Assembly: GCA_035561515.1 (NCBI GenBank)
Contig: DATMXP010000046.1
Span: forward strand, 24,879-88,878
DNA: 64,000 bases
Reading direction: 5' to 3'
Origin: Terriglobales bacterium
Lineage (GTDB): Bacteria; Acidobacteriota; Terriglobia; Terriglobales; Acidobacteriaceae
Below the pieces are notes generated by a model, which was not told the DNA's origin, did not search any database, and was given only the letters and a program-made list of their open reading frames with translations. Made by a program: the position numbers and the translations under genes. Every line of letters starts with the position of its first letter. Position 1 is the stretch's first letter. This document shows, piece after piece, positions 35,586-43,361 of this stretch.

Positions 35586-37091
35586 ATGTCGCCCTTGCCC
35601 ACAGTTGAGAAAACTACCGACGCATGTGACAGTCAGGCTCAGACGCGAAACCTCGACCAGCACCTGGTTCGTGGTCTTGCATGGACGGGAGCGGTCAAAT
35701 GGGGTGGGCAGCTCGCAACCTGGGCTGCGACGATCGTCGTCGCTCGCCTCCTCACTCCTGCTGATTACGGTCTGATTGGCATGGCCAACCTTTATCTGGG
35801 CTTGGTCGCCTTAATCAGCGAATTCGGAATCGGTACCGCGATCGTATCCATTGACGACTTAGGGGAAACTCACTTACGGCAGCTTAATACAGTCTCCTTT
35901 TTGGTCGGATTGATCGGTGTGCTGGCTTCAGCCGCTGCTGCCCTGCCGCTGGCCCGCTTCTTCCACACTCCGAAGCTTAGTTTAGTGCTCATTGTGATGA
36001 GTTCAGCATTCCTGATTTCATCACTGCAAACGGTTGCGAATGCGGCGCTCCAGCGACAACTGCGGTTCAAACTACTGGCCGGCCTTGAAGGATCCAAAGC
36101 TCTCGTCACTTCAGGAGCTTCTATCGCGTTGGCGTATTTTGGAGCAGGTTATTGGACACTCGTTTTCGGCGGCATACTCGGCACACTGGTAGCTACAGTC
36201 CTGACTTTTTACGCCCGCCCTGTTTCCTTCTCCATACCCAAACTCAGCGACATCAAGCACGCACTGAAGTTCAGCAACGACATACTCATCACGCGATTCT
36301 CCTGGTACACGTTCGATAATGCGGACTTCCTGATTGCGGGACGGGTACTCGGACAAGCAGCGCTCGGAACCTACACCTTGGCTTGGTCTGTAGCAGGGTT
36401 GCCCGTCGAAAAGATCGCTTCGCTGTTCGGAAGGGTGAGCCCGGCGTTCTTCTCCGCCGTGCAGAAAGATAATGCAGCACTACGCCGCTATCTGCTTGGC
36501 TTGACCGAGCCCTTGGCGACAGCAGCATTTCCGGTGAGCATTGGCATAGCGGTAATTGCCAGTGACCTCATTGCGCTGGCATTCGGCCCCAAATGGAGTG
36601 GTGCGGTCTGGCCCCTGCGCCTATTGATGATCGCCATGACATTCCGCGGCTTGGCACTGCTCATGCCCTTCGTTTTGAACGTGAAGGAACAAACCAGGTT
36701 CATGATGTGGAGCACCGTGGCCTGTGCCGTAATACTTCCCGCCGGCTTTTATTTCGGAAGTTTTTGGGGAATCAGCGGAATCGCTGCTATGTGGACTATC
36801 CTTTACCCCATTTTGAGAGTCCCCATGTTCCAGAGAACTTTCAAAGTGATCGACCTCCAGGTGAAGGACTATCTCCGTACCATTTGGCCGGCTTTGAGTT
36901 CTTCCATTCTGATGGGGGCTGCTGTTTGGGGCACAAGCGTGCTGGTAAAAGACGCGCAGAGTATCGTTCTTCGGCTCACGGTGCAGGTGTCAGTTGGAGT
37001 GATGAGCTACTTGCTCTGCATGTTCGGTCTGCACCGAGCTGCGACAGTCCGAATGATGGGTGTCATTCGCAATTTCAGAAACCGGGGATAA
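35586..37091 (+). CDS. Wzx-type polysaccharide flippase (MOP superfamily)
   Basis: The protein is about 501 aa and has 12 to 14 predicted membrane segments. It resembles the Wzx/RfbX/TuaB group of lipid-linked oligosaccharide flippases, with AWTGAVKWGGQLATWAATI opening the first helix and an ADYGLIGMANLY loop. The reading frame is open upstream to 35472 but overlaps the preceding gene. ATG at 35586 is the most likely start, and ATG at 35574 is possible. It should move undecaprenyl-linked repeat units to the periplasmic side, where a polymerase, not identified in the window, would act. It converges on the sigma-54 activator gene with 21 bases between the stops. Confidence 0.92.
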   Translation: MSPLPTVEKTTDACDSQAQTRNLDQHLVRGLAWTGAVKWGGQLATWAATIVVARLLTPADYGLIGMANLYLGLVALISEFGIGTAIVSIDDLGETHLRQLNTVSFLVGLIGVLASAAAALPLARFFHTPKLSLVLIVMSSAFLISSLQTVANAALQRQLRFKLLAGLEGSKALVTSGASIALAYFGAGYWTLVFGGILGTLVATVLTFYARPVSFSIPKLSDIKHALKFSNDILITRFSWYTFDNADFLIAGRVLGQAALGTYTLAWSVAGLPVEKIASLFGRVSPAFFSAVQKDNAALRRYLLGLTEPLATAAFPVSIGIAVIASDLIALAFGPKWSGAVWPLRLLMIAMTFRGLALLMPFVLNVKEQTRFMMWSTVACAVILPAGFYFGSFWGISGIAAMWTILYPILRVPMFQRTFKVIDLQVKDYLRTIWPALSSSILMGAAVWGTSVLVKDAQSIVLRLTVQVSVGVMSYLLCMFGLHRAATVRMMGVIRNFRNRG

Positions 37092-37108
37092 GCTGGAACC
37101 CCGGTTCC
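37080..37108. terminator. GC-rich hairpin between convergent genes
   Basis: AACCGGGG (37080-37087) can pair with CCCCGGTT (37099-37106) across an 11-base loop. It lies between the stops of the flippase and the sigma-54 activator. No T-run follows on either strand, so termination is uncertain. Confidence 0.35.
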
Positions 37109-37112
37109 CTTC

Positions 37113-38171
37113 CTATTCCCCGTCCAGCATCTCTCCGCGTTTCCCGCCCCTCGCGCTGGGCAAGCCCACGTCTCGAATCTTATACAGAAGCGCCCGATAG
37201 CTGATGCCCAACGCCTTGGCGGCGCGTTTGCGGTTCCAGTTGTTCGCCTCCAGAACTCGCAGGATTACCTTGCCTTCCACTTCCCTCACGGCCTGCCTGG
37301 TGATCTTCTTCAGCGACACTGGTCCGTCCACCGGAATGTCTGCCGTCCAGTACTCTTGGCGTTTCGCACCCATTTCATTCGTGATCGAATCTTCCGACCC
37401 GAGAATCACGTACCGGCGCAACAGATTTTCCAGTTCCCTGACGTTCCCCGGCCAATGGTAGTGCTGCATCTGATCGAGTAACCCGTGCGACAAGGCCTTG
37501 GCGCGGCAGTTGTATTTCTCGTTGTAGAGCTCGAGGAAGTAATCCACCAGGATCGGAATGTCCGAAAGACGCTCCCGCAACGGCGGCAATTGAATGTTCA
37601 CTACATTAATGCGATAGAAAAGGTCCTGCCGGAATCCGCCGTTCTCAATTTCCTGCTCCAGTATGCGGTTCGTCGCGCACACCACCCGGGCTTCCACCTT
37701 CTTGTCGTCCTGCGCGCCGATACGGCAGAACTGGCCGTCCTGCAAAAGCTGAAGCAGCTTCGATTGCAGTCCATGATCGAGTTCCGAAATCTCATCCAGG
37801 AACAGGGTGCCGCGGTGGGCCATCTCCACTCGGCCCGGCTTGGTTCCGATGGCGCCCGTGAACGCTCCCTTTTCGTAACCGAATAGTTCCGATTCCAGTA
37901 GCGTCCCAGGAATGGCCGGACAATTCACCTTCACGAAGGGTCCCGACTGCCACGGCGACAGCTTATGAATCAGCCGCGCAATAATGTCTTTCCCGGTTCC
38001 GCTTTCACCCTGGATCAATACCGGAACGTTCGCCGTCGCAATCTTTTCCAGTCGGTTCCTTACTGCATGCATCCGATGGGAACGGCCAAACACTACTGCG
38101 TCCGGTGGTAACGGGTTCGACAGGCGCGACTGCAGATTATTACTGCCGATCCCTGTTGCAGCTGATGCCAT
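37113..38171 (-). CDS. Receiver-less sigma-54-dependent transcription activator
   Basis: The 352-aa protein contains a short N-terminal stretch (about 25 residues), a complete AAA+ sigma-54 interaction domain and a Fis-type helix-turn-helix. Walker A is GESGTGKD, the sigma-54 contact loop GAFTGA is present, Walker B is LFLDEI, and the C-terminal helix-turn-helix reads NRKRAAKALGISYRALLYKI. There is no receiver, GAF or PAS domain. Activity must be set by synthesis, a partner protein or autoregulation, as in PspF-like activators. ATG at 38171 has GGAG upstream. A perfect palindrome lies 25-42 bases before the start. It is a strong candidate regulator of the sigma-54 promoters seen in this EPS locus. 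Confidence 0.93.
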   Translation of the reverse strand: MASAATGIGSNNLQSRLSNPLPPDAVVFGRSHRMHAVRNRLEKIATANVPVLIQGESGTGKDIIARLIHKLSPWQSGPFVKVNCPAIPGTLLESELFGYEKGAFTGAIGTKPGRVEMAHRGTLFLDEISELDHGLQSKLLQLLQDGQFCRIGAQDDKKVEARVVCATNRILEQEIENGGFRQDLFYRINVVNIQLPPLRERLSDIPILVDYFLELYNEKYNCRAKALSHGLLDQMQHYHWPGNVRELENLLRRYVILGSEDSITNEMGAKRQEYWTADIPVDGPVSLKKITRQAVREVEGKVILRVLEANNWNRKRAAKALGISYRALLYKIRDVGLPSARGGKRGEMLDGE

Positions 38172-38195
38172 AATCGGTTGCTCCAGTATTGGGTC

Positions 38196-38213
38196 AGTGC
38201 ATATGTATGCACT
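38196..38213. promoter_or_regulatory. 18-bp perfect palindrome upstream of the sigma-54 activator
   Basis: AGTGCATA and TATGCACT flank TG in the leader of the activator gene, 25 bases before its ATG. The size and symmetry suit a dimeric helix-turn-helix protein, so autoregulation is plausible. Confidence 0.6.
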
Positions 38214-38397
38214 CCTAACGCCAAACTTTGCACACACCTTGCTCTAGCAGGAAAATCACCGCAATTTCGAGGCAGGAAATACTCCAACGCAAGCAGTATC
38301 TTCTACTTACGTTGCACACCTACCCCCTCGGCCTGCTTCAGCGCTTCGGAGGACGGTGCAAATTTATTGTGGGAATGTGAACTTTATTTCAACATGT

Positions 38398-38411
38398 GGA
38401 AATTAGTTTCC
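38398..38411. promoter_or_regulatory. GGAAA-N4-TTTCC palindrome
   Basis: GGAAATTAGTTTCC is a 14-bp inverted repeat in the space between the sigma-54 activator and PilZ genes. It shares GAAA-N4-TTTC with 22077-22110 and 10844-10855. Confidence 0.45.
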
Positions 38412-38425
38412 GCAGCAGGACTGGC

Positions 38426-38752
38426 TCAGCCTTGGATCGCCCGTGAGAACTTCAGGCCTAGAAGATGGTAGCGTTCCCCGTGTGTAACCCGCACCAGTTT
38501 CGCCTTCAGACTCCTCACAGACTGCGACGAAACCGAGTCGGCCGGGAGCGGTGCAACTGGGATCTCTAGCGCCAAACTCGCTGATTTTGGGATACTTCGG
38601 CGTGTCGCCAGCAGCACCCCACCCGCTGAGATATTCAGTGCGGTTGCAAACTCGAGAAACTCTTTCCCTGTCTCGTCCGTGCCTCGAACAAATACCGGAA
38701 TGGACAGGGGCAACCGTTGAAATTTTCGTCTTTCGGTATCTTTAGATGGCAT
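38426..38752 (-). CDS. PilZ-domain protein
   Basis: The 108-aa protein is a single PilZ domain. The c-di-GMP-binding motif RxxxR is visible as RRKFQR near the N-terminus, followed by the NISAGG box at mid-protein. The start is ATG 38752, with AGGA six bases upstream, in preference to the TTG at 38797. PilZ proteins bind c-di-GMP and often control exopolysaccharide synthesis or motility. Its place between the two sigma-54 regulators suggests a c-di-GMP input into EPS production. A sigma-54-like element (GG at 38795-38794, GC at 38783-38782) lies about 30 bases upstream of the start. Confidence 0.88.
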   Translation of the reverse strand: MPSKDTERRKFQRLPLSIPVFVRGTDETGKEFLEFATALNISAGGVLLATRRSIPKSASLALEIPVAPLPADSVSSQSVRSLKAKLVRVTHGERYHLLGLKFSRAIQG

Positions 38753-38779
38753 CTCGATCCTGAATATCCCTTCCTTACA

Positions 38780-38797
38780 GGGCACACAAATGACCAA
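38780..38797 (-). promoter_or_regulatory. Possible sigma-54 promoter of the PilZ gene
   Basis: The minus strand reads TTTGGTC and GTGCCC with GG and GC ten bases apart. Only the invariant GG and GC and a few flanking bases match the consensus. Confidence 0.3.
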
Positions 38798-38961
38798 AAC
38801 TGAAGTAACTACCCCACCGCGTGGAAATCGGCCCTAACTTTTATTGAGTGTTACATTTACGCGCAACTCACAATCACCGCAAGCCTAAGTCTCAAGTTGC
38901 ATCCGTTGTGTCAATGCGGCAATCTTTTGCGACATTGAGGGAACAACTTTGCAATTCTGCC

Positions 38962-38990
38962 TTGACACCCCTTATCACCTTTCATAACAT
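38962..38990 (+). promoter_or_regulatory. Sigma-70 promoter of the two-component operon
   Basis: TTGACA (38962-38967) and TAACAT (38985-38990) are 17 bases apart in the 318-bp gap between the PilZ and histidine kinase genes. The kinase ATG is at 39071. I see nothing else in this gap beyond the PilZ promoter region. Confidence 0.65.
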
Positions 38991-39070
38991 CAACTTGCTC
39001 GATTTTCGCCTGTTGTCAACGGGTTCACCTCCCCCTGTTGCAGCCCTGACTGCGGATTATTTCTAATTGA

Positions 39071-39991
39071 ATGGCTGATGCCCCGAACATTACGGCTGCA
39101 AGTATTCCTGCGCCGTCAAACGGGTCTGTTCCCTCCGTTTGCCCGGTCCTGCGGGATCCAGATGTCTCCGGATTAGAGAGCCATCCCCGCGACCTGAAGC
39201 GGGCATACGACGAACTCCGCACTCAGTACCAGCGTTGCTCCACTGCCTTGGCCACGGCAGCGCACGACCTCCGCACTCCCTTAGCGGTCATCGCTGGGTA
39301 TGTCGAGCTTCTTATCAATGGCAAACTCGGCCCTCTCACCGAAAAGCAGCAGCACGTTCTCGAAGACATGCAGGTCAGCAGTACGCGCCTTCAAAGGCTC
39401 GTCACCGATTTCTTGACCTTTGCTTCGCTCCAAACTGACGTCGTTCCCCTTCACGCCGATGAACCACAGGACATCAACGCCTGTCTGCGTGAACTCGCCG
39501 GATTCTGGCTGCCCCGTTTTCAGAACAAGGGTGTCGCGTTCTACCACCTCGACAACCCCAACCTCGAGCCCTTCGCTTTCGACTACGACAAGATCCAGCG
39601 CGTCGTCTCCAACCTCCTTGAAAATGCACTGAAATTTACACCTGCAACCGGCACGGTTTGGCTTCATGCCGAACCTCAGCTTTGGGAGCGCCGCAACGCC
39701 CATAAACCTCGTTCGAAGGAAGAGCGTCGCAAGGCCACCCTGCTTATGCCCAACGCCGTCAGGATTACCGTAGCCGATACCGGTCCCGGGATCGCTCCCG
39801 AGTATCACCAGGAAATTTTCGGCGAATTTTTCCAGGTGCCCGACTCAGGTGCGCCCGATGATTCCGGCATGGGCTTGGGACTATCCATCGCGCGTCGCCT
39901 CGTCGTTGCACATGGCGGCAAGATTTGGGTTGAAAGCGAACCGAACTGCGGTTGCAAGTTTTCTTTTCTTCTTCCTTTGAAGAGAAGCTGA
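39071..39991 (+). CDS. Soluble sensor histidine kinase
   Basis: The 306-aa kinase has no membrane segment. A short N-terminal region and coiled-coil-like helix precede the HisKA domain with the phosphoacceptor H-box AHDLRTPL (about residue 65). The N-box NLLENALKF, G1 DTGPGI and G2 GMGLGLSIA follow. A Lys/Arg-rich insertion of about 30 residues (around RSKEERRK) separates the N and G1 boxes and is unusual in length. No PAS or GAF sensor domain is visible, so the signal may come through a partner protein. It is 16 bases upstream of the sigma-54 response regulator and should phosphorylate it. Confidence 0.93.
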   Translation: MADAPNITAASIPAPSNGSVPSVCPVLRDPDVSGLESHPRDLKRAYDELRTQYQRCSTALATAAHDLRTPLAVIAGYVELLINGKLGPLTEKQQHVLEDMQVSSTRLQRLVTDFLTFASLQTDVVPLHADEPQDINACLRELAGFWLPRFQNKGVAFYHLDNPNLEPFAFDYDKIQRVVSNLLENALKFTPATGTVWLHAEPQLWERRNAHKPRSKEERRKATLLMPNAVRITVADTGPGIAPEYHQEIFGEFFQVPDSGAPDDSGMGLGLSIARRLVVAHGGKIWVESEPNCGCKFSFLLPLKRS

Positions 39992-40007
39992 TACTTTAGG
40001 ACTTGGG

Positions 40008-41417
40008 ATGAACCGTTCCGCTGCAAAATCTCCGCTAATCTTCGTTGTCGATGACGAACCCACAATGCTTCGCTACCTCCGCACATTGCTGGAGGTCGAA
40101 GGTTACCGCGTGGAATCGGCCACGAACGGAGCGGAAGCCATGGAACGACTTCGTCAGCCTCCCGTCCCTGACCTGCTTCTCCTGGACGTCCTCATGCCCG
40201 TTCTTGATGGGCTACAGACACTGGAACAGGTTCGCGCTCTTCATCCGCAGTTGAAGGTCGTGATGCTCTCTTGCGTCAGCGACACCCGCAAAGTTGTTCA
40301 GGCCATCCGTCTTGGAGCGCAGGACTACCTGACCAAGCCGTTCCAGAAGGCCGATCTCGAAGCGCTCATCGAGCAGTGCTTAGGCAATTCCCGCGAGCAC
40401 GCTCATCCCGTTCAGGGAGATATCGAAGACCTTGGTGACGATGTCTTTTTCGTGGCCGCCAGCCCGGCGATGAAGAAGATCCGTTCTCAGTCCAAGCTCG
40501 TCGCCAACGTGGATATTCCGGTCCTTATGCTGGGCGAAAGCGGCACCGGAAAGGAAGTCGTATCCCGTCTGATCCACAAGTATTCGCCTCGCGCGCACCG
40601 CACGTTCCTGAAGGTCAACTGCGCCGCCGTTCCCGCCGATCTTCTCGAAAGCGAACTCTTCGGATACGAACCCGGAGCTTTCACCGGCGCCACTCATTCC
40701 AAGCCCGGCAAATTCGAACTCTGTAACAAGGGCACCATCCTGCTCGACGAAATCGGTGAAATGCCTCCGCAGCTTCAGGCCAAACTGTTGCACGTTTTGC
40801 AGGACCAGCAGTTCTCGCGCCTTGGCAGCCGCAACGTGATCAAGGTTGACGTCCGTATCCTCGCCGCCACCAACATCGACATCCCGCGTGCCATCGCGGA
40901 AAAGAAACTCCGCGAGGACCTTTATTACCGGCTGAACGGATTCACCATTCAATTGCCACCGCTTCGCGAGCGTCGCGAGGAAATCGGCATTCTACTCCGG
41001 CACATGATCAGTCAGATCGGCGAGAGCTACGGCAAGCCGTCCGTCACCATTTCGCCGCGGCTGCTCGAAGCTTGCGAGCGTTACAACTGGCCCGGAAACC
41101 TTCGCGAACTCGGAAACTTCGTCAAACGGTTTCTGATTCTCGGCGACGAAGACATGGCCATTCAAGAACTTCAGGTGGGTATGGGCGCTCCATCAAGCAG
41201 CCCTTCTCAGGCCGCCGCCGCTCCGAACGACCGTGGTTTGAAGGGTCTGGTTCGTAACGTAAAGGACGAGGCTGAAATCGAAGCCATCACCAAGGCGCTC
41301 GAACAGACTGGATGGAATCGGAAAAAAGCAGCTGGCATACTACAAATCAGCTATAAGGCCCTGCTCTACAAAATTCGCCAGTACGATATCCAGCGCTCCG
41401 GCACCACCGTAAACTAA
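40008..41417 (+). CDS. Sigma-54-dependent response regulator (NtrC family)
   Basis: The 469-aa protein has the NtrC layout. A receiver domain (FVVDDEP, phospho-Asp in LLLLDVLMP, conserved Lys in YLTKPF) is followed by an AAA+ domain with GESGTGKE, GAFTGA and LLDEIGEMP. A Fis-type helix-turn-helix (NRKKAAGILQISYKALLYKI) ends the protein. Its helix-turn-helix is very like that of the receiver-less activator at 37113-38171, so the two may recognise related sites. It resembles PrsR-type regulators of exosortase-A EPS loci. TTAGGACTTGGG precedes the ATG. It is the likely activator of the sigma-54 promoters at 10755, 14849, 21957, 29370 and 43346. Confidence 0.94.
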   Translation: MNRSAAKSPLIFVVDDEPTMLRYLRTLLEVEGYRVESATNGAEAMERLRQPPVPDLLLLDVLMPVLDGLQTLEQVRALHPQLKVVMLSCVSDTRKVVQAIRLGAQDYLTKPFQKADLEALIEQCLGNSREHAHPVQGDIEDLGDDVFFVAASPAMKKIRSQSKLVANVDIPVLMLGESGTGKEVVSRLIHKYSPRAHRTFLKVNCAAVPADLLESELFGYEPGAFTGATHSKPGKFELCNKGTILLDEIGEMPPQLQAKLLHVLQDQQFSRLGSRNVIKVDVRILAATNIDIPRAIAEKKLREDLYYRLNGFTIQLPPLRERREEIGILLRHMISQIGESYGKPSVTISPRLLEACERYNWPGNLRELGNFVKRFLILGDEDMAIQELQVGMGAPSSSPSQAAAAPNDRGLKGLVRNVKDEAEIEAITKALEQTGWNRKKAAGILQISYKALLYKIRQYDIQRSGTTVN

Positions 41418-41431
41418 CCTCCGACAACGGC

Positions 41432-43297
41432 TCATATACCAGCGCGTTTGATCGACTTGTTTGACACCGAACCTTGCAGCGCTAGCAAGGCGCCTTCCGC
41501 TTTCTGCAATCTTCCCAGCGTCAGTTCCAGCGTGAGCAGCCTGCGGAAAAGCAACGTACCGTTCCCGTCGCGGGATTCGCATAACAACCGCTCGATCCCC
41601 GCGTCGTCGAGAATCCCTGTCGCCCGCACCCTTTCAAGCGCGAACTCCTGCTGCGCCGGCAAGGGCTCCGTTCGCGTGCTGCTGACCGCTGCTCCGCGCT
41701 TAGCTATTCCAAGGCTCGACTTGGCTCTCGCAATGATTCGGGTCCCGTAGTACTTGCCAAAATACGGAGCAATGGGCCAGAACAAGTGAGCCGTCTTCCA
41801 GTTCACCGGAAGCGCTGGATAGCCGTATTCCAGGGGAAAGCGCCCAAACTGCGGTGCGTATCGAGCGAACATCTTCCGGATCACCAGGCTGCGCCGTCGC
41901 ATTGGCGTCCTGATCCTGAACGATGTCTCTACAACGTCCCGGAACAGGAACGGTGATATCACCGGCCATAAACGGTTCGTGCTGCTGGCGATTCTTCCCT
42001 GCCACCGTCCTCCGCGTAGCGCAATGTACGAATGATCGTGTTGGATCGTGTTGGGTTGGTGCTCCATGCCTACGTTCGACCGATCGATCATCTCAGTGAA
42101 GTGACTTTGGAAATCCAGGCGATAGTCGGCACGAAAGATTGGTTGCGAAGAAATGGGCACGTATCGCATTCGTGCAAGCTTTGCTGAGTCAAGTGCGCTG
42201 TAGGCGCCGGTGCGCGGAAATAGCGGATTCCACGAGTATCCCCTCGGGAACTCTCCAAAGGATCCATGCACTCCAATTCCATTCGGCGAAGCTACCGTCT
42301 CGTGCACGTGACGAACCCACGCCATTTCAAAGGCGTCGTACTCTCCGTCGGACAGCGGTACGGTCTGCTCCGCCTCCTCGAATCCCATTTGCCTCGGCGG
42401 AACATGCACGAGTGGAACCCCGACACGGAAAGACAGTCCTTTCGCGACCTGTACATCGGGATGGTCTTCCGGACCTGCCACAACCGTCCGTACCGGCGCG
42501 CCGAGCGCGTGCATGGCCGCAGTTACAGTTCGGCTGTCATATCCTCCCGTCAGATCGCAAACCGGAGCGGGAAACGCCCGAAGAATCGTTCTGGTTGAAT
42601 TCAGAACCGAATGCCAAATCGCGTCCACCGCGGCGTCGCCGTCCAAAGAATCAGGTTTGATATTCGCGACACTCCAATACTGCTTCGCGTCGAGCTCCTT
42701 GCCTGGGCGAAGCCGCACCACACTCAATCCCGGCAATTTCAGTACATCTCGAAATAGCGTCCGGTTTTCGTAGATGCAGTTGCTGAAAACTAGCTCTTGC
42801 GCGCTGGTGGTATTAAGCTGAGCGTTGCCGAGTGCGGCCAGCAATAGCGACGAAGTCGACAAAGCCAGCACCTCTGTTGCACCGACCTTCAGCCGCCTTT
42901 CGAAGACATGGAAAGTCCCCAAGTCGGTCAAGACCGTTGCTTCGGCAGTTCGTCCGTCAACGATGACGATCGTGTAGAATCCGTCGACCTCTTTCGCAAG
43001 TACCTCGGCTCCAACCTCGAAATACCGGCTCAGCAGCTTCGCCTCAGATCCTGAGCTGTACCCGTCCCGGTGAAACCATGTTCCGCCAGCCACCAGAAGA
43101 TGTCCGTTATCGGAGGCCAGAAATGGTCCGGTCTTATTCTGCCGAGGAAAGGCAGCGACGTATGCCACACCGGTTTCGCACACGTTCGCGCCATGCCGTC
43201 CGAATAGCTCGTACGACATCCAAAGTCCAGCATGAAAAACTGATATCGACTCCCCTTGGTCATCTGGGGAGCCCATCACTAACAGGAAGTGCCCCAT
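41432..43297 (-). CDS. Asparagine-synthase-like protein without glutaminase nucleophile
   Basis: The 621-aa protein has the overall two-domain length of AsnB, but it begins MGHFLLVMG with no N-terminal Cys, and RGPD and NGE motifs are absent. The PP-loop is TGGYDSR at about 250-256, similar to the GGRDSR of the triplet and unlike the SGGxDSS of true AsnB. The N-terminal half retains the fold-like pattern (VDGFYTIVIVDG, VLTDLGTFHVFERR). It probably adenylates a carboxylate and joins it to an amine other than glutamine-derived ammonia. It is convergent with the response regulator gene, 14 bases apart, and has a very good sigma-54 promoter upstream. Confidence 0.88.
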   Translation of the reverse strand: MGHFLLVMGSPDDQGESISVFHAGLWMSYELFGRHGANVCETGVAYVAAFPRQNKTGPFLASDNGHLLVAGGTWFHRDGYSSGSEAKLLSRYFEVGAEVLAKEVDGFYTIVIVDGRTAEATVLTDLGTFHVFERRLKVGATEVLALSTSSLLLAALGNAQLNTTSAQELVFSNCIYENRTLFRDVLKLPGLSVVRLRPGKELDAKQYWSVANIKPDSLDGDAAVDAIWHSVLNSTRTILRAFPAPVCDLTGGYDSRTVTAAMHALGAPVRTVVAGPEDHPDVQVAKGLSFRVGVPLVHVPPRQMGFEEAEQTVPLSDGEYDAFEMAWVRHVHETVASPNGIGVHGSFGEFPRGYSWNPLFPRTGAYSALDSAKLARMRYVPISSQPIFRADYRLDFQSHFTEMIDRSNVGMEHQPNTIQHDHSYIALRGGRWQGRIASSTNRLWPVISPFLFRDVVETSFRIRTPMRRRSLVIRKMFARYAPQFGRFPLEYGYPALPVNWKTAHLFWPIAPYFGKYYGTRIIARAKSSLGIAKRGAAVSSTRTEPLPAQQEFALERVRATGILDDAGIERLLCESRDGNGTLLFRRLLTLELTLGRLQKAEGALLALQGSVSNKSIKRAGI

Positions 43298-43345
43298 CCC
43301 TTAACCGCCTCGATTCCTGATCTTGCTTCGGAAACGCCCCACAAT

Positions 43346-43361
43346 TGCGGACCGGGTGCCA
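43346..43361 (-). promoter_or_regulatory. Sigma-54 promoter of the asparagine-synthase-like gene
   Basis: The minus strand reads TGGCAC (43361-43356) and CGCAA, with GG at 43360-43359 and GC at 43348-43347, exactly ten bases apart. The -24 half is a perfect consensus. Transcription would start near 43335, about 38 bases before the ATG at 43297. A second, weaker GG-N10-GC set lies at 43325-43338. Confidence 0.65.
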
